64,000 nucleotides of DNA from Flavobacteriaceae bacterium (GTDB lineage Bacteria; Bacteroidota; Bacteroidia; Flavobacteriales; Flavobacteriaceae), in assembly GCA_014075215.1 (NCBI GenBank), contig CP046177.1, forward strand, positions 3,782,501 to 3,846,500. The letters are read 5' to 3'. Below, in pieces: positions 9,501 through 17,873 of this stretch. The position numbers were made by a program, and so were the translations under genes. Position 1 is the stretch's first letter. Every line of letters begins with the position of its first letter. The notes beneath the pieces were generated by a model, which had not been told where the DNA came from, made no database searches, and saw only the letters and a program-made list of their open reading frames with translations.

Positions 9501-9700
9501 AGCACATCTCCAACTTTTGCTAGAATACGGTATTTTCCATCAAAGTCTGTTTCTACCCCTTTTGTTGTTCCTTTCAATAAGATACTTACTCCTGGTAACG
9601 TTCCCAAATCACTTGCTACTACACCGGTAATCATTTTCTCTTGTGAAAAAATTGGCAAGCACAATAAAAGCATCATTGTAATGAAAAATTTTACTCTCAT
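6548..9700 (-). CDS. SusC/RagA-family TonB-dependent transporter
   Basis: An outer-membrane beta-barrel that imports large substrates using TonB energy, with the adjacent SusD-like lipoprotein as its lid. The 1050-aa protein has a signal peptide (MRVKFFITMMLLLCLPIFSQ), a carboxypeptidase-regulatory-like beta domain (about residues 22-100, ITGVVASDLGTLPGVSILLKG), the linker VVVVAYGSRRKEEITGSV typical of the SusC TonB box region, a plug (about 115-235, with VDGAPYNGNL and VLKDASSASLYGSRAANGVI), and a long barrel ending in Phe. Length and architecture are normal. No anti-sigma/sigma pair is adjacent; the nearest upstream gene is a disrupted AraC-type regulator. Confidence 0.95.
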   Translation of the reverse strand: MRVKFFITMMLLLCLPIFSQEKMITGVVASDLGTLPGVSILLKGTTKGVETDFDGKYRILAKVGDVLVFSYLGFVTVERTIGDASVINVVMQESGEVLEEVVVVAYGSRRKEEITGSVQAISSSTIEQQQVTSPLRALQGTVPGINLITQGGQPGNNPNIVIRGFGSFNGSNSPLIVVDGAPYNGNLNTISQDQIESISVLKDASSASLYGSRAANGVIIITTKRGKRNSDAKVSIRSQYGISNPAVGIHDLVGPEDYLKLNWQAIRNNNIYQLDQSPTDAALNATNQLIPTLGYNPYSVANPIDINGQLVAGANLLWNTTWQDVVLRDNVSRVNHNISITGGEENNNYFISLDYLDDEGPVIASDFERIALRGAIDADVNDWLKVGLTSSYSRSYSNNPDQTSGSTTQAISWIYSNSSIYPIYVRDENGNLILDENGQVIYDLGNGNGRPPGQSVNSIRPGIVGENILASIELGSETRTRSNFVGSAYAEVGFFEKFKFRSTLNYENYLFDSHSFDDDLIGAASSVNGRVSKQRNITTTLNAIQALNYTDSFDEHNLSVDLIYEANTQTTDSFSASATGFLPGQEELGNGTIAESFGGFRLEQRISSILGRLSYNFKNRYFLDASYRQDKTSQFSKEFNTGGFYSFGVSWSVFKEDFLSNTDWINELRIRASYGELGNVNIPGGFFPTSFLFGGTNFGNIVISPVEGLPSSLPSSTLIDPSLQWETSTTTNLGLDFGLFNNVLTGSVEYFKRNSVDLIQDITTTPSTGAPILRANAGEIENRGWEVSLVGNIINKEGFQWSVNTNFSLLTNEIKVVTPFTDRLVQGANLWAPGNSIFEFYVREWAGVDPANGDALWYQDITDANGNVTGRTVTNDYDSATRYETGKESIPDIQGGFGTNLRYKNFDFSVLFNFSFGAYIYDTDYSGLVANMSSIGSSAHPDNFQAWSQPGDISSFPRLTIANNSFNNRSTRWLFKNDYVRMRNISLGYNLPADLLNKYGISKVRLYVLGENMFTWQSHKGIDPEQSFNGLTANRSPLQKTLTLGTLFEF

Positions 9701-9934
9701 ATAACTACATTTTTAATTAAAATTTGAACTAAGATTGTATGAGAAAAGAAAGCTGGTATTAATCGATAATACTCTTTAATGAAGCCAAAGTTTAATGGAA
9801 TAATAAAGTACAAGTCATAATAACCAGCTCAATTAATTCAAATACAATTCAAAAAAAATGCACATGAAGAAATTTATAGGTAATCCCTATAATCATTTTC
9901 TTTGCCGATAAATATTTCCTTACTTTTTACGAGA

Positions 9935-10246
9935 CTAAAAATTCGAAAACCCTAAATTGTTTAGACTTCGGATGTAGGTACTTGGTGTAGTGCCGGTTTC
10001 TGCTTTGAATGCTTTGTTAAAAGTGACTTTATTATTAAAACCAACATCATAAGCAACGTCTATTATATGAAGATTTCTGTTGTGATCTTCTTTGAGGATA
10101 CGCATCGATTCAGAGATACGATATTTGTTGATCAGGTTAAAAAAGTTGACTCCAAAATGCTCATTGATCACTTGAGATATATTATGTCTTGTAGTATCTA
10201 ATTTTGTAGCCAAGCTATCTAAACTTAAATTACTGTCTTTAAAAAC
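9935..10246 (-). pseudogene. AraC-type regulator, C-terminal HTH part (split by IS)
   Basis: This is the DNA-binding end of the gene whose membrane part is at 11541-12745. It carries two helix-turn-helix motifs of the AraC family: SLATKLDTTRHNISQVINEH and IIDVAYDVGFNNKVTFNKAF, followed by the usual G-T-T-P-S-T-Y-I-R. Joining the two parts by removing the ISKra4 element and one copy of the 8-bp target duplication restores a clean frame through the join (EKVFKDSNLSLDSLATK). It is therefore a recent disruption. The gene lies upstream of susC on the same strand and could have regulated that locus (inference). Confidence 0.85.
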
Positions 10247-10268
10247 GGGTGCATAACATTTTGTCGTT

Positions 10269-11210
10269 TTAAGCAGCTTTATTTTTCTCAGTACAGATTA
10301 GGTTAACTACTTTGTTCCATTTATCACTCAGTTTAGTTGTTCTTAATGTGAGCATATTTTGAGCTCCAATTTTAGACCAACGTTGTCCAGAGAGTTTCAT
10401 TCTTTTTTGAACAACCTCCCTGTTAGCTGCTTCTATGGCTCCAGATCCTATAATACCTGCTCCTGTATTTTGATATTGCTGATAGTCCATACGCGACCTA
10501 TTTTCGGTATAATATGTGATAAGTTGGCTTTGTTGTTTACGTTGATTTTGCTTTGTCAATTCTAAGTTTTTGATATTCTCAATGACTTGATTTACTTGAC
10601 TGTTTTTTAGTAGTTGCTCCTGTTGACCAACCCAACTGTTATATGACTCTTGATTAGAGAGACAAACCTTAGCAAAATCGTGTAAATGTTCTAAAGCATG
10701 ATACCAATCCAATATTTGTGTGGCAAAAGGGTAATGTTGATCTACCCATTTCCATATCCATCTAGCACCATCACCAACAAAAATCAGTCGCTTATCAATA
10801 CTCCTGTAACAGCCTAAGTATCTATCCATTCTATCTGTAAACTTATCAGCTTTGCCTAAATATGCTTCATACAACGAATGGCGTATCCATCCACGTTTAT
10901 TTGATATGTCCATACAGCTACTCTGTTTAAAAATTCTGCCTAATTTTACTTCTTTCCAAGCCTCTTCCCGAGTGAAAAGCATCGACCCATCGACCATAGC
11001 ATATATGCACTCTTGGTTATCTACCTTAAGAATATCAGGTTCAACGGCATCAACCTCCAATACTTTTTCTTGCTCTAATAAACCACCATAAAAGTCTGTG
11101 ACTCTGTAAAGCTGCATCGCATTGACTGAAACACCTAGAAGATTCGATAAAACTTCATGACCATCTCCATAACAATCGTTTTGACCAATATAAATCATTT
11201 TGTCTTGCAT
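10269..11210 (-). CDS. ISKra4-family transposase
   Basis: The 313-aa transposase contains the family-typical blocks: CIYAMVDGSMLFTREEAWKE (first acidic residue), LIFVGDGARWIWKWVDQHYP, and ILDWYHALEHLHDFAK, followed by the C-terminal GAGIIGSGAIEAANREVVQKRMK segment. These match the catalytic D-D-E layout of ISKra4-type enzymes. It lies entirely inside the terminal repeats and is read in the same direction as the interrupted gene. The small ORF upstream belongs to the same element. No frameshift or stop is seen. Confidence 0.9.
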   Translation of the reverse strand: MQDKMIYIGQNDCYGDGHEVLSNLLGVSVNAMQLYRVTDFYGGLLEQEKVLEVDAVEPDILKVDNQECIYAMVDGSMLFTREEAWKEVKLGRIFKQSSCMDISNKRGWIRHSLYEAYLGKADKFTDRMDRYLGCYRSIDKRLIFVGDGARWIWKWVDQHYPFATQILDWYHALEHLHDFAKVCLSNQESYNSWVGQQEQLLKNSQVNQVIENIKNLELTKQNQRKQQSQLITYYTENRSRMDYQQYQNTGAGIIGSGAIEAANREVVQKRMKLSGQRWSKIGAQNMLTLRTTKLSDKWNKVVNLICTEKNKAA

Positions 11211-11262
11211 ATAGGGACTTATCTTAAATCCATTGACTTTTTCACTAAAGGGATGAGTGTTG

Positions 11263-11475
11263 TTAATCTCTATCTTTCCGTAACGTGATAAGTTTTTTTT
11301 TACGCCTGTCTTTAGATGGTTCGCTTATACTTCTCTCTAAAACCTCTCGACCATAGTCCGTCCATATTTGATCAAAAGTCTTTTCGTAATCATAGTAACT
11401 CTTTATGTTTGATAATTTTGCTATCGCTTGATAACGCTTCTTGGCTTGGGCTAAAAATTCCTCTTCGCTAATCAT
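11263..11475 (-). CDS. Accessory small ORF of the ISKra4 element
   Basis: This 70-aa ORF lies inside the IS terminal repeats, 52 nt upstream of the transposase start. It is charged and probably helical (EEEFLAQAKKRYQAIAKLSN, then a basic tail DRRKKKL). ISKra4-type elements often have such a first ORF ahead of, or fused by frameshift to, the transposase, so it is probably the N-terminal part of a frameshift product. Its role is not known to me. Confidence 0.7.
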   Translation of the reverse strand: MISEEEFLAQAKKRYQAIAKLSNIKSYYDYEKTFDQIWTDYGREVLERSISEPSKDRRKKKLITLRKDRD

Positions 11476-11540
11476 AATGGTGTCGCTTTTAAAAGTTAAT
11501 CCTTAAAAATAACTATTTCGCGACAAAATGTTATGCACCC

Positions 11541-12745
11541 TTAAAAACCTTTTCTTCATTGAGTAAAATAAATAGCTTATCTTTGAGCTCTTCAGAATAG
11601 CTATTTGTTAATCCGGATTTCTTATACTTAAAAAATGTAACATCCTGAAATAAGTATTTCTTGCTAAATACCCTTGGCTGCACGTAAGCTATGTATCCTA
11701 CATATAGAATAATAAGAGCCATTGAAAATATTTGCGGATAAAATAGAAGGTTGTTATCTACCATATTCAATATTGCAATACCATAAATAATGTAAAAGAA
11801 GACATACGAAACGTACAAGAGTACCATATTTCTCTGCCATCTTATGATCTGCTTATGGAGTTTTTTTCTTTTTTGAATTCTTTTTTTGAACAATCTAAAG
11901 GCCAAAAAAGCATATGTTATAAGTGAAACATATTTAATGAGTACGATCCAAGTAAGAATAGAATGTAAAACTTCATCTCTGTTATACATGAGATGTAATT
12001 TTTCTTCTGCTGATAAAAGATAGATAGGTAGTAAATAACCAATTAGTAGGACTGTAGGAATTAAATGCAATAAATCAATCCTCTTAAAGCGATATTTTTC
12101 AGAGATTCTTTTGAAATAAAAATACAGTAACGGTCCATAAATGAATGAAAAAGGAGTACTTATATAAAGGACATGCGGATTGTAAAAACTAAACTTAGAT
12201 AGATAAAGGCATAAGTGGATGATAAATAAAGAATTGAAAAATAAAAATAATGTGATCATCAAGTTCGCTAAAGTATCACCTTTGCGTCTCAAATTAATGA
12301 CAATTGATAAGAAAACACCAATGAGTCCGCATGAAAAAAAAAATAAAATCCAACCATTAATTTCTGGTTTGTATTTTTTTATTAAAGAACGATACTCATC
12401 AGAATTTACGAATGCTTCAAACGCCTCATGATCTAAAATATTTACTTCGTGAGATGCTTTTATATACCTTTCAGCATAATTAGCAGATTCGGTTACTTGA
12501 CCTAATAAAGCATAACTAATTGCTGTTTTTTTTAATTCATCTGATGAAAGGCTTCTCGAACTAAGGTTGAGATTCTCTATACTTTCTATAATTGATTTGG
12601 CTAATATTTTTTTTAACTTGAACTCTTTAGATCGATAGGTAGTATCTTTTGATTTCCCTGGTTTAAGAGAATCAGTAGCTTGACTGTTTATTGCGAAGAT
12701 ATTTATCTGGCAATATAGAATAAAGAGTAATTTTATCAACTTCAT
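11541..12745 (-). pseudogene. AraC-type membrane regulator, N-terminal part (split by IS)
   Basis: The first 400 residues or so of a membrane-anchored AraC-family regulator. A signal-like N-terminus (MKLIKLLFILYCQINIFAIN) is followed by a TPR-like periplasmic region of about 130 residues and then roughly eight hydrophobic segments, for example ILFFFSCGLIGVFLSIVI and LMITLFLFFNSLFIIHLCLY. The HTH domain should follow but is separated by the ISKra4 insertion and lies at 9935-10246. The intact protein would be about 510 aa. The truncated product would have no DNA-binding domain, so the regulator is presumably inactive. Confidence 0.85.
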
Positions 12746-12909
12746 TGTTACTACCTTTAACCTCTGATTTATTTGGAAGACGTATTATCTAAATTTAACA
12801 TTATAATTTGTATTTTATCGTAAATGGGTAAATTCCGATAATAGCTTATCTTTAAACCACAAAAAACATGCCTTATTATTTTGTATATTATTTTGACCCG
12901 TCCTGAAAT

Positions 12910-13305
12910 ATGTATACAAAAAACAACAAGTATATGTATAAAAATGATGGATATGTAAGACGTTATAGTGAGAGTTTTAAACTCAAAGTATTAGCAGAAC
13001 TTACCAAAGGAAACCATTCCAAAAGACAAATTGCCTTAACTTACGGCATACAATCTAGTACGATAAACGTATGGATTAAAAAATATGACCGTAAAGATTT
13101 AATGAACACCCGTGTAACCGTGCAAACAGACGACGAATTATCCCGTATTAAAGCCCTTCAAAAAGAGCTAAAACAACTCAAAGATCTTCTTATTAAAAAG
13201 GATCTAGATAAACTTGTGAATGATAGTTATCTTGAAGTAGCTGCTGAAAATCTTGGCTATAAAAATGTTGAAGAATTAAAAAAAAACTTAAACATAAAGC
13301 CTTAA
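12910..13305 (+). CDS. IS3-family transposase OrfA
   Basis: The 131-aa DNA-binding subunit of the element. A helix-turn-helix at about residues 20-55 (RRYSESFKLKVLAELTKGNH, then RQIALTYGIQSSTINVWIKK) is followed by a leucine-zipper-like coiled coil (DELSRIKALQKELKQLKDLL). This is the standard OrfA layout that lets it dimerise and bind the terminal repeats. The stop codon overlaps the orfB ATG (TAATG), unlike the -1 slippage usual in the family. Confidence 0.88.
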   Translation: MYTKNNKYMYKNDGYVRRYSESFKLKVLAELTKGNHSKRQIALTYGIQSSTINVWIKKYDRKDLMNTRVTVQTDDELSRIKALQKELKQLKDLLIKKDLDKLVNDSYLEVAAENLGYKNVEELKKNLNIKP

Positions 13306-14162
13306 TGAAAATAGCACCGATTAATAGAAAAAAAAGAAGGTACGCCATCGCTACTATTTGTAATGCTTTCGAGTTAAAAAGAGATGCTTATTACAAATAT
13401 CAAAAAAGGTTTGTTCTTAAAAAACAAATAGAACAAAATGTAATAATGCTTGTTAAAAAAAGCAGGAAAACATTACCCAGAGAAGGTACTAGAAAGCTAA
13501 TGAAATCCTTACATAATGATTTTAGGAAACAGAATATAAATATAGGTAGAGACCAGTTATTTAGAATCTTAAAAGAAAATAATTTGTTAATTAGAAGGAA
13601 AAAATATTCTTCTAAAACAACCAACTCTTACCATCGTTTTTATAAATATAAAAATATCATAAAAGACCTGATCATTAATAGACCTAACCAAGTTTGGGCT
13701 TCGGATATTACCTATATAAGAACTATAAATGGATTTTGTTATTTAGCACTTATTACTGATATGTATTCAAGAAAAATAGTAGGCTATGATATTAGTGATA
13801 GTTTAGAACTTAAAGGCTGTGTTAGAGCTTTAAATAAAGCTATTTATCAAACTAAAAATACCGAAGAAATCATACATCATTCTGATAGAGGAATACAATA
13901 TTGTAGCAATGTTTATACTCAAATTTTGAAAAGAAAAAAGATACAAATCAGTATGACCCAAGAAAATCATTGCTACGAAAACGCAATGGCCGAAAGAGTT
14001 AACGGAATTTTAAAAGATGAATTCTTCCTCGACCAAACATTTACAAATATCAATCACGCCAAAAAAGCAACAAAAAATGCAATCAAATTATATAATAATA
14101 AAAGATTACATTTATCTTTAGATTATAAAACACCTAATTACGTGCACAAAAATGTAGCATAA
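13305..14162 (+). CDS. IS3-family transposase OrfB (DDE)
   Basis: The 285-aa catalytic subunit. An HTH_21-like region (about residues 45-90) precedes the rve integrase core. The DDE residues are D in VWASDITYIRTINGF, D in IHHSDRGIQYCS, and E in CYENAMAERVNGILKDEFF, spaced as in the family. The C-terminus has the usual YNNKRLHLSLDYKTPNYVH motif. It is intact and lies within the terminal repeats, so the element may be active. Confidence 0.92.
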   Translation: MKIAPINRKKRRYAIATICNAFELKRDAYYKYQKRFVLKKQIEQNVIMLVKKSRKTLPREGTRKLMKSLHNDFRKQNINIGRDQLFRILKENNLLIRRKKYSSKTTNSYHRFYKYKNIIKDLIINRPNQVWASDITYIRTINGFCYLALITDMYSRKIVGYDISDSLELKGCVRALNKAIYQTKNTEEIIHHSDRGIQYCSNVYTQILKRKKIQISMTQENHCYENAMAERVNGILKDEFFLDQTFTNINHAKKATKNAIKLYNNKRLHLSLDYKTPNYVHKNVA

Positions 14163-14303
14163 ATTTTAATAATTAACTGTAGCCCTATTTTAGGACGAGA
14201 CATTTTATAAATTTGTTACAAAAAGATTGGTAAAAGAAAGGTTCCCATTTATCAATGGTGGATTTGTATATCTCAAATTCCATAGCCATGTTGTGCTTAG
14301 TAA

Positions 14304-14456
14304 TTATTCCGGCTTAATTTTTACAATTTTATCTCCTTGCATTATTACAAGCTCACTGTTTTTCGCTTTTTTAAACTCAATAAGCCGTTCATATACTATC
14401 TCAAGCCCTTTAACGATTTTTTCCTTTAGTTCAATTTGTTTATCCTTTTGTGTCAT
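14304..14456 (-). CDS. 50-aa partner of the zeta-like toxin (candidate antitoxin)
   Basis: This small ORF starts at an ATG inside the last codons of the zeta-like gene and overlaps it by 17 nt in a different frame, a sign of translational coupling. The product is 50 aa, charged and helical in its first two thirds (MTQKDKQIELKEKIVKGLEI), ending KIVKIKPE. Its position and size suggest a regulatory partner or antitoxin. I do not recognise a family, and classical zeta antitoxins are larger and encoded upstream. The antitoxin role is inference. Confidence 0.55.
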   Translation of the reverse strand: MTQKDKQIELKEKIVKGLEIVYERLIEFKKAKNSELVIMQGDKIVKIKPE

Positions 14457-14970
14457 GTATTCCTTTTAACATTTTAAACTTCTCTAAATCTACGATTTCT
14501 AATTTATGCGTTCCCATTTTGTGAGCAATTAATTCGTGTTTCCCATAGGAATTGTCGAAAATCAATGCTCCGTTTATAATCGGAAGATAAATGTCGAAAA
14601 GATTGTAAATTCCTTTGAAGTATCTTCTTTCTTTTGCAAGTTCAACATCATTGAGCCAAAAGAAGAGTAGAATGACAGCATATCCTTCTTTTTGTGCATC
14701 CAGTATTTTTTTCCGATAACTTCTTGTCGATAAGGTCGTCTCAAACGCAAAACTATTGTTGTCTCTTAGCAGTTCGTTGATCCGGTTAATCATTATCCGT
14801 CCAGCCTCAAAGGCTACTTTTTCAGGTTGAAAAGGTGATAGTCCTTTAGCGATTTCGTCTGCGTTTACAAATTCTCTACATTCAATTATTTCAGGTAAAA
14901 TTGTATACGAAGCAGTTGTTTTTCCAACTCCATTACATCCCGAAATTATGTAAAGATTTTTTGTTTCCAT
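14440..14970 (-). CDS. Zeta-toxin-like P-loop kinase
   Basis: The 176-aa protein has an N-terminal Walker A, ISGCNGVGKTTASYTILPE (residues 9-27), then FVNADEIAKGLSPF, where the Asp aligns with the catalytic residue of zeta-type kinases, and FAFETTLSTRSYRKKI with the conserved E-T-T-L-S. Zeta toxins phosphorylate UDP-sugar precursors of peptidoglycan; related P-loop kinases of this size in Bacteroidota are annotated as zeta family but are mostly untested. A 50-aa ORF overlaps its 3' end. It could be a toxin or a small-molecule kinase. Fold confidence is high, toxin activity moderate. Confidence 0.8.
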   Translation of the reverse strand: METKNLYIISGCNGVGKTTASYTILPEIIECREFVNADEIAKGLSPFQPEKVAFEAGRIMINRINELLRDNNSFAFETTLSTRSYRKKILDAQKEGYAVILLFFWLNDVELAKERRYFKGIYNLFDIYLPIINGALIFDNSYGKHELIAHKMGTHKLEIVDLEKFKMLKGIHDTKG

Positions 14971-15117
14971 TCAAGCAAATTTAGCTTTTTATAACTAAAT
15001 TTTTGATGGAAATATGGTTTTTCTGGCATTAAGCACAACGTTTTGTGTATGAAACGTAGCGTGTAAAAAGGTACTACATTTCGGTTAAACACAGAGCCAA
15101 ATTTTTATATTTTGTTT

Positions 15118-15700
15118 CTAAGTACATGACAAAAATTTTGTCAAGTTAATATTGTTTTGATTTACATGGTTTAACAGCACAGAAGCGATATAATCCAGTC
15201 CATATTTAAAAATACTTTTGGTCATTCTTCCGTGTTTTTTTATTTTGATAGGGTTTAGTTGATGTAAATATATACCTACTTTATAACAGCACACAAAAGC
15301 GATCATCACAAGTAGAACAAGTTTTTCAATACGCTTTATGTCTTGTAAATGTGTATTTTCAATATCAAAGCCACTTGATTTGATAGCTTTAAAACACCTT
15401 TCTATCAGCCATCTTTCTTTGTACTGCTCCATAGCTTTATCAGGTGCGTTGAACGAAACGATAATCAAGAAATCTTGTTTTGTGTTTTTGGGCTGTGGTT
15501 TACATCCGGAAAGCTAACAAAGTTGCCCATTAACATGTACAATCTTAGGATAATGAATAAATTCGTTACCCCTGTAGACGTTGAACAAATGGCACGTTTT
15601 AATGGTTTTGTTCTTATGCGGCAGTGCTACTTTAAAATTGAATTTAATTCGTTACTTTTGACGGAAGCATTGGTTTTCTTCATTAGAAAAATGAGTGATT
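15118..15700 (-). pseudogene. IS4-type transposase remnant
   Basis: The minus strand reads RIKFNFKVALPHKNKTIKTC then HLFNVYRGNEFIHYPKIVHV, a TAG stop near 15512, then LSGCKPQPKNTKQDFLIIVS and an open frame of 116 codons. The C-terminal part has the IS4 Y-(2)-R-(3)-E-type signature, EQYKERWLIERCFKAIKSSGFD. At least two nonsense codons and the absence of the N-terminal half show that it is a dead copy. Confidence 0.75.
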
Positions 15701-15795
15701 TTATTCTTCCAATATACTGAATATCAATGCTTTAAATTAATATTTTAACATTTAAGTTGTTGATAATCAACTAATTGTATTTTTTGTCATGTACT
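15121..15795 (-). mobile_element. Internally deleted IS4-type element
   Basis: Perfect 15-bp terminal inverted repeats, AGTACATGACAAAAA at 15121-15135 and its complement at 15781-15795, bound 675 bp that hold only the C-terminal half of an IS4-type transposase with stops. Elements of this kind are normally well over 1 kb, so the N-terminal half has been lost while both ends survive. Such a deletion derivative could still be moved in trans by a full-length relative. Confidence 0.75.
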
Positions 15796-15833
15796 AAGAT
15801 TATTTAGTATAATTGAAAATAAAGTTTAACTTT

Positions 15834-16352
15834 ATGGTTTTAAGTATACAAAGCTTTATGATAGATGCCATTGAAAAGAATTTGCACAGGGGGATAAAGT
15901 TGTTAAATTCTATTTCAGATCAACAATATAGCGATACTTCATCGCCGCCTTATTATTCTAGTATAGGAGCACATATGAGGCATATATTGGATGTTTTTAG
16001 TTGTATTTTTAAGGGTCTTGAATCCAGAGAGGTAGATTTTTCTCTTCGGGAGAGAAATGCATTAGCCGAACAAAAAACAACTGTTGGAATTGATTACTTT
16101 AACCAGGTGATTTCCAAACTTCATCAATTAGAAGAAGAAGATTTTAATATGACACTTGCCGTAACAGATGATTTGGGTCTGGGAAAAGTTACCATGAAAT
16201 ATACTCTGGAAAGTGCACTTTGCCAGGCACATAGCCATGCAATTCATCATTTTTCAAGCATCGGATTTATAATAAATCACTTAGGCTTAAAATTACCGGA
16301 TAACGATTTTGGATATAACCCGACGACTCCAAAGAAAGTACTGTTTAATTAG
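15834..16352 (+). CDS. DinB/YfiT-like metal-dependent protein
   Basis: The 172-aa protein looks like a four-helix-bundle DinB-superfamily member. Candidate metal ligands are His in SIGAHMRHILDVF (about residue 50) and the pair in AHSHAIHHFSSIGFII (about residues 143-149), which match the three-His site of the family. The start at 15834 is preferred over an upstream in-frame codon because conserved sequence begins there. Members are probably thiol- or metal-dependent enzymes; the substrate is unknown. The gene overlaps the convergent ATP-grasp gene by 8 bp. Confidence 0.75.
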   Translation: MVLSIQSFMIDAIEKNLHRGIKLLNSISDQQYSDTSSPPYYSSIGAHMRHILDVFSCIFKGLESREVDFSLRERNALAEQKTTVGIDYFNQVISKLHQLEEEDFNMTLAVTDDLGLGKVTMKYTLESALCQAHSHAIHHFSSIGFIINHLGLKLPDNDFGYNPTTPKKVLFN

Positions 16353-17397
16353 CTTTTGACATTTTGTGCACTCGTTTTGAATATGCTTTTAAAACCAGCA
16401 TTTCTTTAATGAAAGGGAATGCTTTTCTATAGGGTACTTTTTTTTGTTTATGGTTATATATGGCAATTCTGTAGAGTTGTTTCCAATGTTTACGAATCGT
16501 TTTTAACGCACCTAAATAAGTGATTTTACTGGCATCATATATATGAGTGGGCTCAGCTAAAATTCCATTTAATTCTAAAACCTTAAAATTTCCGTTACAT
16601 AATTCTTCTAAAGTATTGTATTTTACATCCATTCTTCCGTAATACCAACCATCTATTTGATGATTTAAGTTATCGAAAGACCGGCAGAGTTGCTTATTGA
16701 TCAAATGATTTCCATTAATAAATTGAGTACCTTTTGAATGATTGCCAATACTGGATAGTTTCACCTGCTTTCCTTTTTCCGGTATATCGGACAAGTCAAC
16801 AGAAAGATTTTTTTTGATAAAGCGGAGGTATAATTTTGCTCTTTTATCGCATAAAATAAGCTCTTCTATAGTAGATGTACCATTACCGGTAACATGCAAA
16901 AATTTTTTTAATGTAATGGAGGTGATATGACCTTTTTTCTCACTTGGATGTCTGTAATAAAAGATACCACATTCGTTTTTATGAGTTAAAAACTCCTGGA
17001 TGATAATAGCAACCGGATACTTTTGGAGATACTCAATAAGTGCTGATTCATCATCCATTTTCTTAACCAACAAGCCTCGGAAACCTATGTCCGGTTTTGC
17101 AATAACAGGATACTGTATGTGCTTCTTTTCAATAGCTTTTAGTGTTTCTTGTACGGACTGATCTACTTTATGTAAAACAGATTTTGGAACGTATTTTTCC
17201 GGTATCATTAGTAGCGTTTCGTATTTGGATTCGGATCCTATTCCCGAATTTTTTATTCCGGGGTTTACAGCAGTATAAAGAACAAAATTTCGTTCTTTAA
17301 TACCGTGGATCAATGCATAAGGAATATTAGGAAGATAAAACATTAGCAAAGGCCAATGCTCCCAATGTAAGATTTTGTATAGCCTGTTTTTGATCAA
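16345..17397 (-). CDS. ATP-grasp family protein
   Basis: The 350-aa protein looks like a carboxylate-amine ligase of the ATP-grasp fold. Visible elements are YPVIAKPDIGFRGLLVKK (about residues 96-113, ATP-binding Lys), the Ala/Ile-rich VAIIIQEFLTHKNECGIFYY (about 128-147, nucleotide linker), the Gly-rich TGNGTSTIEELI, and the metal-binding end FKVLELNGILAEPTHIYD, with Glu and Asn in place. The substrate cannot be told from sequence. The gene is convergent with, and overlaps, the DinB-like gene. Confidence 0.75.
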   Translation of the reverse strand: MIKNRLYKILHWEHWPLLMFYLPNIPYALIHGIKERNFVLYTAVNPGIKNSGIGSESKYETLLMIPEKYVPKSVLHKVDQSVQETLKAIEKKHIQYPVIAKPDIGFRGLLVKKMDDESALIEYLQKYPVAIIIQEFLTHKNECGIFYYRHPSEKKGHITSITLKKFLHVTGNGTSTIEELILCDKRAKLYLRFIKKNLSVDLSDIPEKGKQVKLSSIGNHSKGTQFINGNHLINKQLCRSFDNLNHQIDGWYYGRMDVKYNTLEELCNGNFKVLELNGILAEPTHIYDASKITYLGALKTIRKHWKQLYRIAIYNHKQKKVPYRKAFPFIKEMLVLKAYSKRVHKMSKAN

Positions 17398-17477
17398 CGG
17401 ATACTGTTTTAATTTTTATTTTCTTCGAAAAAATAGTACTATTTTTCTTATTTCCAAGTTTTTTACTTGAAACTATG

Positions 17478-17840
17478 TCAACCTTTCCAAAATCCTTTTT
17501 GGTAGTTTTTATGAACTTCTTCCAATGCTTTAAAGAGTATTTTTGGGTCTATTTCTTCGATGGTATAATAACGCAAAGATTTCATTTTTTTTCTTCCTTC
17601 CGATATCAAATAGGGGCTTAAACCTTCTATGAGATAGGGTAACCAAAGCCCTACGTCAACATAACCCTTGCTTACATTTAAAAAACAAAATGGTTTATTG
17701 TGCAGATAATAATAAGGAATTTTCCATTTGTATTTCAAATCAACTTCAGGGTAGGCAGCCTCAATTAATATCTGTAATTGTAATAAAATCGATTTGAAAG
17801 GTTCGGGTTGATTTAAAATGTAGTGCTCTGCAGGGTTCAT
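17478..17840 (-). CDS. DUF1801 domain protein
   Basis: A 120-aa single-domain protein of the DUF1801/YdhG type. It shows the early PEPFKSILLQLQILIEAAYP helix, the KYKWKIPYYYLHNKPFCFLN core and the C-terminal LRYYTIEEIDPKILFKALEE segment. The family is widespread and without a settled function; some members are described as iron-handling or frataxin-like. It is divergent from the adjacent membrane-protein gene, with 33 nt between the starts. Confidence 0.85.
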   Translation of the reverse strand: MNPAEHYILNQPEPFKSILLQLQILIEAAYPEVDLKYKWKIPYYYLHNKPFCFLNVSKGYVDVGLWLPYLIEGLSPYLISEGRKKMKSLRYYTIEEIDPKILFKALEEVHKNYQKGFWKG

Positions 17841-17873
17841 TTTTGTATATTCGTATTTGTTTACTTCTTATAG

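Larger units (their letters stand above)
10247..11540 (-). mobile_element. ISKra4-type insertion sequence, intact
   Basis: The 1,294-bp element has perfect 20-bp terminal inverted repeats: GGGTGCATAACATTTTGTCG at 10247-10266 and its complement at 11521-11540. It is flanked by an 8-bp target duplication, TTAAAAAC, at 10239-10246 and 11541-11548. It encodes a small first ORF and an ISKra4-type transposase, and it interrupts the AraC-type regulator. The perfect ends, target duplication and undecayed ORF point to recent transposition. Confidence 0.95.
12894..14203 (+). mobile_element. IS3-family insertion sequence, intact
   Basis: The roughly 1.31-kb element has imperfect terminal inverted repeats: TGACCCGTCCTGAAATAT at 12894-12911 and, on the other strand, TGTCTCGTCCTAAAATAG ending at 14186-14203. 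It holds orfA and orfB, which overlap by one base at TAATG and therefore probably couple by reinitiation. Both frames are intact. It lies about 150 bp upstream of the disrupted AraC-type gene. Confidence 0.88.

Noticed and set aside
15475..15720. An 81-codon plus-strand frame in the IS4 remnant
   Set aside because: It is antisense to the recognisable transposase remnant and has no features of its own.
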